Shown here in pieces: positions 57,822 to 64,000 of a DNA stretch of 64,000 nt. Position numbers and translations under genes: made by a program. The stretch is taken from NCBI RefSeq assembly GCF_004362015.1, contig NZ_SNWW01000004.1, forward strand, positions 186,001-250,000. Reading direction: 5' to 3'. The notes under the pieces are model-generated. The model saw nothing but the letters and a program-made list of their open reading frames with translations, had not been told where the DNA came from and searched no databases. Each line of letters opens with the position of its first letter. Position 1 is the stretch's first letter. Source of the stretch: Flavobacterium chryseum (lineage in GTDB: Bacteria; Bacteroidota; Bacteroidia; Flavobacteriales; Flavobacteriaceae).

Positions 57822-57854
57822 GTTTTCCTGCTTTTACAAAGATAAGATTAAGTA

Positions 57855-58988
57855 ATGAAAAAAAACATATTATTTATAACACATGATACTTTATTATACG
57901 GTGCAAATCAGTCATTGATCAATATGGTATCTTCTTTAAAAGACAAAGGTGTTATGACAAAAGTTATTTTTCCTGACAAAGGTCCTATTTGTAAACATTT
58001 TGATGATTTAGCAATTGAATATTCAATTGTAAGGTATAAGTCTGAATCGATTGATCCTCGTAAAAATGTCAAAAGTAAATTTTTAAATTTTTTGAGGTTG
58101 CTAAATAAAGCTGTTACAAATGGTATAGCTATAAAAAAACTTCAGAAAATTGTAAAAGTTCATAATATAACTATAGTTCATTCAAATTCAAGCGTTGTAG
58201 GTATTGGTCAAAAATTAGCAAAAAAAGAAAATATAAGACATGTATGGCACTTGCGTGAATATATTGATCTTGATCATGGAATGGATATTTTTGGGGGTAT
58301 AGAAAAATTAAAGAACAGAATAAAAAAATCAGATAAAGTTATATGTATTTCTGAAAGTATTTTGCAACATTTTGGTGTTCAAAATAATGCAATTGTGTTA
58401 TATAATAGTGTGAGAAAGATTGCTAATTCTTTTCAGTCCAAAAGAAAAAGGGATTATTTTCTATTTTGTGGTTCTTTAGTAAAAAATAAAGGTGTAGAAG
58501 AAGCCATTAATGCTTTTTATAATGTTTTTCAACACAATAACACTATACGGCTTTGTATCGCAGGAGGTGGGGAATTTGAATATGAAGAATATTTAAAAAA
58601 CTTGGTATCTCAGTTAAAAATTGAAGCTAATGTTGAGTTTTTAGGTTTTAGAAAAGATGTTGATGTTCTAATGTCAAATGCTTTGGGATTATTAATGTGC
58701 TCGAAGAATGAAGCTCTGGGTAGAGTTACTATTGAAGCTATGCTCAATTCATGTTTAGTAATAGGATTTAACAATGCAGGGACTGCGGAACTAATAAAAA
58801 ATAATTTGACAGGTTTTTTGTATATTGAAACACAAGAACTATCAGATTATATGTTAAAAATAGTAAACGATTCAGCTGATAATTTTGAACAAATTAGATT
58901 AAATGCATATAATTATGCATGTGCTAACTTTTTAGAAAAGCACTATGGTATAAATCTAATTAATTATTATAATAGCTTTTCTTTGTGA
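57855..58988 (+). CDS. GT4-family glycosyltransferase
   Basis: This 377-residue GT-B glycosyltransferase has an N-terminal acceptor domain (ILFITHDTLLYGANQSLINMVSSLKDKGV) and the C-terminal Glycos_transf_1 pattern: YFLFCGSLVKNKGVEEAINAF, LCIAGGGEFE, VEFLGFRKDVDVLMSNALGLLMCSKNEALGRVTIEAML with the E-x7-E motif (EALGRVTIE), and GTAELI. It is one of three clear glycosyltransferases in the assembly segment; the linkage is unknown. Confidence 0.88.
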   Translation: MKKNILFITHDTLLYGANQSLINMVSSLKDKGVMTKVIFPDKGPICKHFDDLAIEYSIVRYKSESIDPRKNVKSKFLNFLRLLNKAVTNGIAIKKLQKIVKVHNITIVHSNSSVVGIGQKLAKKENIRHVWHLREYIDLDHGMDIFGGIEKLKNRIKKSDKVICISESILQHFGVQNNAIVLYNSVRKIANSFQSKRKRDYFLFCGSLVKNKGVEEAINAFYNVFQHNNTIRLCIAGGGEFEYEEYLKNLVSQLKIEANVEFLGFRKDVDVLMSNALGLLMCSKNEALGRVTIEAMLNSCLVIGFNNAGTAELIKNNLTGFLYIETQELSDYMLKIVNDSADNFEQIRLNAYNYACANFLEKHYGINLINYYNSFSL

Positions 58989-59000
58989 AAAAATAATTGA

Positions 59001-59909
59001 ATGAAAGAAAATAATGATATATCAATTGCTGTCGCTACCTATAATGGTAGCAAGTTTTTATATGAACAGCTGCTTTCTATAATTAATCAGACTTTTGTAC
59101 CTAAGGAGATAATAATTGTTGATGATTGTTCCAAAGATAATACAGTACAAATTATCGAAAATATTAAAAAGGACTATCCCTTCATTAAACTTTTTACAAA
59201 TGAGATTAATAAAGGACCTGTAGCCACATTTGAAATAGCAATTTCAAAATGCAGTGGTAATTATATAGCGCTTTGTGATCAAGATGATATCTGGGAGCTT
59301 AATAAATTAGAGTTAAGTGTTGCTGAATTGAAAAAAATTGAGGAAGAAAATGTTCCTTCTGTTGTTTTTACCGATTTACAATTAATTGACGAAAAGGGTA
59401 ATATTATTGGAGAAACTTTTTGGGAATCTCAAAAACTAAACCCTGTTAAAATGGATTTTTACAAGACATTATTTTTAAACAGCTTGACAGGATGTACGGT
59501 TGTTTTTAATAAAAGTATGAAAGATGAACTTGTTAATATCCCTAAAGAAGTTGAAATGCATGATTATTGGATAGCTTTAATAGCGTTAGGATTAGGCAGA
59601 TCCAAGCCATTGTCTTTTTCAACAGTGAAGTACAGAAGCCATGAAAATAGTGTTACAGTTAAAGATAGTATAAGCAATATTAAGAGAATTAAAAAATTTA
59701 TAAGTATTTTATTTAGTTCTGATAGAAATTACATGCAAAGTAATTTTAAACAAGCAGATTTATTTCTTGACATTTATGGAGATAAACTGAATAAAGAAAA
59801 AAGAAAACAGCTTGTTAATTTTATCAAATTAGGCAATAAGAATAGTATATTCAGAAATATATACATTGGATGTTTTAAGTATTTATATATATATATTCAT
59901 AGCCTTTAA
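59001..59909 (+). CDS. GT2-family glycosyltransferase
   Basis: This 302-residue GT-A enzyme has ISIAVATYNGSKFLYEQLLSIINQT, IIIVDDCSKDNT, the metal-binding ALCDQDDIW and the later MHDYWIALIAL acceptor-site segment, as in rhamnosyltransferase-like GT2 proteins. Its 3' end carries a (TA)6 tract (59884-59895) and a T9 run lies between it and the next gene. It is paralogous in layout to the GT2 at 61199, the two flanking the polymerase gene. Confidence 0.88.
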   Translation: MKENNDISIAVATYNGSKFLYEQLLSIINQTFVPKEIIIVDDCSKDNTVQIIENIKKDYPFIKLFTNEINKGPVATFEIAISKCSGNYIALCDQDDIWELNKLELSVAELKKIEEENVPSVVFTDLQLIDEKGNIIGETFWESQKLNPVKMDFYKTLFLNSLTGCTVVFNKSMKDELVNIPKEVEMHDYWIALIALGLGRSKPLSFSTVKYRSHENSVTVKDSISNIKRIKKFISILFSSDRNYMQSNFKQADLFLDIYGDKLNKEKRKQLVNFIKLGNKNSIFRNIYIGCFKYLYIYIHSL

Positions 59910-59920
59910 ATTTTTTTTTC

Positions 59921-61108
59921 ATGGAGTATGGATTATCAAACCTGTATAAAACTTGGATAACTAGACTGTTTTATTTCTTTTTTATTGTGACTTTATTATT
60001 TCCAGTCATAATAATCAATAAAATGGTCTTTATATCTATAATACTCCTTATGGTTTTTAACTATAAAATTTATAGATTTAAGACTATAGCTCCATTTGTA
60101 ATTTTTCTTATTTTTTTATGGGGATTCATACATTCTTTTTTTTATTATTCTGATCGGGCAATTAGTCTCCAATTCTTTTTGTCCACCTTAGTGCTTTTTT
60201 TAATATATCCTATTAACAAATACAAGATAGATTTAGATAGAATAGCGAAGGTTTCCGGAATCATAATGGTAATTTATACATGGATCTCGTTTTTTATCGT
60301 AACAACTGGGTTACCTTTTTCAGATGCTTATTACGATTTTTTCTTTAACTACAGTACAGGAAGTTACAGTTTAAGGGATTTTGTAGATGATGGAATTATC
60401 ACTTTTCAAATGGGAACTCTTCCATTTCTTTATCTCTCACTTGTGCTTTATTATGTTTCCTTTTTGAAAGAGAAAAAAATTGGTAAAGCTATTATATTAC
60501 TTATTTTTTTTGTTACACTTGCATTAGGTGGCTCAAGAGCTTCAATTCTTACTACAATAATTACTTTGGTTATGATTACGTTCATTAAGTCCAGTAATAT
60601 TAATAGAATTAGATTTTTATTTATAAGTATACCTGTTGTGATAACTGTTGGTTCATATATACTTATAAATACAAATGTTTTTGATAAAGGGGAGGTATCA
60701 AATGCAGTTAAGTTAGGTCATTACAATTCTTTTTGGGAAAACTTGAATTTTTTTAATTTTTTTTTGGGAGAAGGGTTAGCATCATACTATTATTCTGAAG
60801 GAGCGCATGCTTTTAAAGCCTACACAGAGATAACACCACTTGATATGTTGAGATATTTTGGGTTTATACTTACTCCTATTTTATACATATACATGCTTTT
60901 TCCCATAAGACGTATTACAGCTTATTTTGGAGAAAATTTTTTATTTTTTGTTACTTTTTTTATGTACGTTGTAAATTCTATGACAAACCCAACGATGTTT
61001 AATTCTTACGGTTTTTTGATTGTTCTATGGTATTGGAGCAAGATATTAAATACTTCAGAAATAAAGGGGAGTGAAGTGATAAATGAAGTAAAAACTGTTA
61101 AACAATAA
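59921..61108 (+). CDS. wzy: Wzy-type O-antigen/capsule polymerase
   Basis: This 395-residue protein has about ten or more hydrophobic spans, beginning with LFYFFFIVTLLFPVII. A large periplasmic loop includes FFNYSTGSYSLRDFVDDGIITFQMG, the polymerase-like LALGGSRASILTTII follows, and a later segment has LGEGLASYYYSEGAHAFKAY. Low sequence conservation is normal for Wzy; the topology and the place between glycosyltransferases, with Wzx in the same locus, support the call. Confidence 0.82.
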   Translation: MEYGLSNLYKTWITRLFYFFFIVTLLFPVIIINKMVFISIILLMVFNYKIYRFKTIAPFVIFLIFLWGFIHSFFYYSDRAISLQFFLSTLVLFLIYPINKYKIDLDRIAKVSGIIMVIYTWISFFIVTTGLPFSDAYYDFFFNYSTGSYSLRDFVDDGIITFQMGTLPFLYLSLVLYYVSFLKEKKIGKAIILLIFFVTLALGGSRASILTTIITLVMITFIKSSNINRIRFLFISIPVVITVGSYILINTNVFDKGEVSNAVKLGHYNSFWENLNFFNFFLGEGLASYYYSEGAHAFKAYTEITPLDMLRYFGFILTPILYIYMLFPIRRITAYFGENFLFFVTFFMYVVNSMTNPTMFNSYGFLIVLWYWSKILNTSEIKGSEVINEVKTVKQ

Positions 61109-61198
61109 ATAGGATTTATAGTATCTTTTAACGATATTTATATTAAAAATCAAAACAAGATTGTAACTAAATTTAAATAAAAGACAAAAAAATAAAAT

Positions 61199-61933
61199 AT
61201 GAATATAAGCGTTTGTATGGCAACATATAATGGGACAAAATATATTGAAATACAATTACAATCAATTCTTAGACAATTGGATCTTAACGATGAAGTGATA
61301 ATATTAGATGATTATTCTACAGATGAAACCCTTGATTTAGTCAGAAAAATTGATGATAAAAGGATAAAGATTTTTAAAAATGAAGTTAACAAAGGACATG
61401 TATACTCGTTCGGTCGAGTAATAGAATTAGCAACTAAAGATATTATCTTCATGTCAGATCAGGATGATATTTGGCTTGATGGGCGTGTCAAGCTTATGAA
61501 AGATAAATTGTTAAATTCTGGAGCTTTACTGATTTCAACGAATTCAAACTTTATAGATTCAGATGGTAAAATACTTGATTTCAGCCTTGATGGTGTTAGT
61601 TCAGAATCATCAGCAAGACATTTGAAAAATATTATCGATATCTTTATAGGGAAAACAAACTATGTAGGATGTGCAATGGCTTTTAAAAAAGAATTAAGAA
61701 ATCTTATTTTACCTATACCATTTTATGTTGAATCTCATGACTTATGGATTGCCATGGGAGCTAATATAATTAAGTCTAATCTTCATATAGATGAGCCAAC
61801 ACTTAGCAGAAGAATACATGGGGAAAATGCCAGTATAGTTAAAAGAAAACTGCTCCCTAAGTTGTGGTCAAGGATTATATTTTTAATATCATTGATGCAC
61901 CTATATTATAGAAGTTTATTAAGAAAAAAATAA
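61199..61933 (+). CDS. GT2-family glycosyltransferase
   Basis: This 244-residue GT-A enzyme has ISVCMATYNGTKYIEIQLQSILRQL, VIILDDYSTDET, FMSDQDDIWLDGR (DxD-type metal site) and VESHDLWIAMGA. It is shorter than the GT2 at 59001 but shares its motif order, so the two may be ancient duplicates. A 90-base AT-rich gap precedes it; the next gene starts 3 bases after its stop. Confidence 0.87.
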   Translation: MNISVCMATYNGTKYIEIQLQSILRQLDLNDEVIILDDYSTDETLDLVRKIDDKRIKIFKNEVNKGHVYSFGRVIELATKDIIFMSDQDDIWLDGRVKLMKDKLLNSGALLISTNSNFIDSDGKILDFSLDGVSSESSARHLKNIIDIFIGKTNYVGCAMAFKKELRNLILPIPFYVESHDLWIAMGANIIKSNLHIDEPTLSRRIHGENASIVKRKLLPKLWSRIIFLISLMHLYYRSLLRKK

Positions 61934-61935
61934 AA

Positions 61936-63078
61936 ATGAGCAAAAGAGAATTTCAAGTTTGTACTAAGACCATAATGGATACTACGGATCCAAATATTAT
62001 TTTTGATGAAAATGGTATTTCAGATTACTATCATAATTTTCATAAAGCAATCTTGCCTAATTGGCATACAGATGAAAGAGGATATGAAGAGTTAATGAAT
62101 GTTGCTAAAAAAATAAAGAAAGAAGGTATAGGTAAAGAATTTGATTGTATAATAGGATTAAGTGGGGGGCTTGATAGTTCTTATGTTGCCTATGTTGCAA
62201 AAGAAGTTATGGGGCTTCGCCCGCTATTATTTCATGTTGATGCAGGCTGGAACACACAGCAGGCGGTTGGAAATATTGAAAAACTAGTTAATGGACTTAA
62301 GTTAGATCTTTTTACAGAAGTAATTAATTGGGAAGAAATTAAAGATCTACAGGTAGCTTTTCTTAAATCACAAATCGCTGACCAGGATTTACCACAGGAT
62401 TATGCTTTTTTTTCAGCATTATATAAATTTGCACGAAAAAATAAAATTAAGTATGTTTTAACAGGAGGTAATTTTTCTACAGAATGCTGTAGAGAGCCTC
62501 TAGAATGGGGTGGATTTCCAGGAATCGACAAAACATTACTAAAAGATATACACACTAAATTTGGTAAAAGAAAATTAAAATCATTCCCATTAGTTGATAT
62601 TTTACAATACAAATTGTTTTATAAATATATTTTAGGCATGCAGGTTTTTAAACCTCTAAACCTAATTCCATATATTAAAAAAGATGCAGAAAAACTTCTT
62701 GAAAGTAAATTTGGATGGGAAAAATTCCAGCATAAACATCATGAGTCTAGATTTACAAGATTTTATGAAGATTTTTGGTTACCTAAAAAGTTTGGTTATG
62801 ATAGAAGAAAATCTCATTTTTCTAGTTTAATACTTACCGGCCAACTTGAAAGGAGCGAGGCTTTGGAAAGAATCAAGCAGCCTGTTATGAGTGAACAGTT
62901 TATGAGACAAGAGTTTGAATACATAGCGAACAAATTAGGCCTTACAGTTCTGGAACTACAAGCTATTTTTGAAGGCGAAAATAAAACATTCAAAGATTAT
63001 AAAAGTAAATATGGACTAATTAATCTAGGTGCAAAAGTGATGATGAAAATAGGACTTGAAAAAAGATTGATTCGATGA
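61936..63078 (+). CDS. N-acetyl-sugar amidotransferase, WbpG type (copy 2, zinc cysteines lost)
   Basis: This 380-residue PP-loop ATPase has SGGLDSS at residues 76-82 and the WbpG-type N-terminal segment [20 protein letters not shown]. Compared with copy 1, whose zinc cysteines are at 9, 12, 29 and 32, this copy has C9, T12, S29 and Y32. Three of the four ligands are therefore gone at the same positions. The remainder is intact ([33 protein letters not shown]), so it is probably active without the zinc site. It overlaps the following HisH-like gene by 4 bases. Confidence 0.86.
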   Translation: MSKREFQVCTKTIMDTTDPNIIFDENGISDYYHNFHKAILPNWHTDERGYEELMNVAKKIKKEGIGKEFDCIIGLSGGLDSSYVAYVAKEVMGLRPLLFHVDAGWNTQQAVGNIEKLVNGLKLDLFTEVINWEEIKDLQVAFLKSQIADQDLPQDYAFFSALYKFARKNKIKYVLTGGNFSTECCREPLEWGGFPGIDKTLLKDIHTKFGKRKLKSFPLVDILQYKLFYKYILGMQVFKPLNLIPYIKKDAEKLLESKFGWEKFQHKHHESRFTRFYEDFWLPKKFGYDRRKSHFSSLILTGQLERSEALERIKQPVMSEQFMRQEFEYIANKLGLTVLELQAIFEGENKTFKDYKSKYGLINLGAKVMMKIGLEKRLIR

Positions 63079-63689
63079 TTGTAATAATAAACTATGGTTT
63101 AGGAAACTTGAATGCTTTTGTAAATATTTTCAAACAGTTAGATATTACTGTTAAAATCGCTAATCACGCCTCTGATTTAGAAAATGCTACTAAAATTGTA
63201 CTTCCGGGTGTCGGTGCTTTTGATCATGCCATGACAAAGCTTAACGAATCAGGAATGAGAGAGACTTTAGATTATTTGGTATTGAATAAAAAGCTTCCTG
63301 TAATTGGTATTTGTGTAGGTATGCAGATACTTGCAAAGTCTAGTGATGAAGGCATTTTGCCAGGACTTGGTTATATTGATGGTGTTGTTAGAAAGTTTGA
63401 TACTTCTCATTTTAAACAAAAAACCCGCCTGCCCCACATGGGATGGAACGATATTGAACCACAGCCGGGACACAGCCTGTTTAAAGATCTCGAAAAAGTA
63501 CCACTGTACTATTTTTTACATTCTTATTATTTTGAATGTAATAAGGTTGAAGATGCTATTGCAACAGCTAATTATGGAACCAAATTTGTATGCGCAGTCA
63601 ATAAGGATAATATTTATGGAGTACAGTTCCATCCGGAAAAAAGCCACCATTATGGAGTTCAATTATTAAAAAACTTTGCAGATTTATAA
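63075..63689 (+). CDS. HisH-like glutamine amidotransferase, partner of amidotransferase copy 2
   Basis: This 204-residue class I glutaminase has [35 protein letters not shown], the nucleophile C80 in [10 protein letters not shown] and the His-Glu pair in [11 protein letters not shown]. It is clearly diverged from the HisH of copy 1 rather than a recent duplicate. It overlaps the amidotransferase (ATGA) and is followed 2 bases later by the HisF-like gene. Confidence 0.88.
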   Translation: MIVIINYGLGNLNAFVNIFKQLDITVKIANHASDLENATKIVLPGVGAFDHAMTKLNESGMRETLDYLVLNKKLPVIGICVGMQILAKSSDEGILPGLGYIDGVVRKFDTSHFKQKTRLPHMGWNDIEPQPGHSLFKDLEKVPLYYFLHSYYFECNKVEDAIATANYGTKFVCAVNKDNIYGVQFHPEKSHHYGVQLLKNFADL

Positions 63690-63691
63690 TT

Positions 63692-64000
63692 ATGTTAAGA
63701 CCTAGAATTATTCCATGTCTGTTGGTTCACGAAAAAGGATTAGTAAAATCTGTAAATTTTAAGAACCATAAATACGTAGGAGACCCAATCAACGCTGTCA
63801 GGATTTTCAATGAAAAAGAAGTTGATGAATTGATGGTAATCGATATTGATGCTACTGTTGAAAACAGAGAGCCTGATTACAAAATGATTGAATATTTGGC
63901 TGCGGAATGCAGAATGCCATTATGCTATGGAGGCGGTGTTAAAACTGTTGAGCAGGCACAAAAGATATTTAGTCTTGGAGTAGAAAAAATTGCGGTTAGT
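63692..64000 (+). CDS. HisF-like ammonia-channel protein, partner of copy 2 (cut by window edge)
   Basis: An open frame from the ATG at 63692 runs to the right edge (103 codons). It reads MLRPRIIPCLLVHEKGLVKS, then INAVRIFNEKEVDELMVIDIDAT and MPLCYGGGVKTVEQAQKIFSLG, the HisF barrel pattern. The residue matching the catalytic Asp11 of HisF (CLDV) is Leu11 (CLLV), so cyclase activity is not expected. It completes a second amidotransferase triplet. Confidence 0.88.
   Translation, partial: MLRPRIIPCLLVHEKGLVKSVNFKNHKYVGDPINAVRIFNEKEVDELMVIDIDATVENREPDYKMIEYLAAECRMPLCYGGGVKTVEQAQKIFSLGVEKIAVS

Noticed and set aside
28940..64000. Insertion sequences, integrases or attachment sites around the polysaccharide locus
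   Set aside because: No transposase, recombinase or tRNA gene was found in this part, so lateral transfer can only be suspected from gene content.

Overview
The window looks like a chromosome segment of a Flavobacteriia member, most likely Flavobacterium or a close relative. The DNA is AT-rich, and several genes are preceded by the Bacteroidota promoter pattern TTG-N19/20-TAnnTTTG. Starts generally lack Shine-Dalgarno sequences. A SusC-type TonB-dependent transporter sits at the left edge. The species call is inference; no rRNA or tRNA genes are visible.

Region 1 (1-3007, minus strand) holds the 5' part of a SusC/RagA-family transporter gene and an Omp85/BamA-TamA-like outer-membrane barrel protein.

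Region 2 (3092-20740, plus strand) is the str-S10-spc-alpha ribosomal block: rpsL-rpsG-fusA-rpsJ, a terminator, then rplC to rplQ with secY, infA, rpmJ and rpoA. tuf is absent and rpsJ belongs to the first transcription unit. Several intercistronic gaps contain RNA-like structures at places where ribosomal-protein autoregulation would be expected: rpsL-rpsG, the rplC leader, rpsN-rpsH (with its own promoter), rpsK-rpsD and rpoA-rplQ.

Region 3 (20841-28868) carries housekeeping genes, mostly with their own promoters and terminators: carA, eno, a citrate synthase, two guanidine-group hydrolase-fold proteins (the second CtlX-like), a MarC-family protein on the minus strand, a CoA-binding-domain protein and recR.

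Region 4 (28915-64000, plus strand, runs off the right edge) is a large surface-polysaccharide locus. It begins with a Wza-like lipoprotein, a Wzc-like tyrosine kinase, a WbpP-like UDP-GlcNAc 4-epimerase, a UDP-glucose dehydrogenase and an UpxY/NusG-like antiterminator. A strong terminator follows, then a new promoter whose leader has two hairpins. The second unit starts with a WbpA/TviB-like UDP-HexNAc dehydrogenase, a GDP-mannose pyrophosphorylase and rmlB, then a second SLBB export protein and a Wzz-like protein.

Next comes an uninterrupted set of legionaminic-acid-type genes (LegB, LegC, LegH/NeuD-like, LegI, LegG, PtmE, LegF, PtmF, PtmA). It leads straight into a PtmG/PseA-like N-acetyl-sugar amidotransferase with dedicated HisH and HisF partners. 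Wzx, Wzy, glycosyltransferases and hexapeptide acyltransferases follow. The window ends in a second, divergent WbpG-HisH-HisF set. The simplest reading is a capsule or O-antigen-like glycan containing an acetamidino-modified nonulosonic acid and a second amidino-sugar. The two amidotransferase triplets in one locus, with zinc cysteines lost in one amidotransferase and the cyclase Asp11 lost in both HisF partners, are the most distinctive feature here.
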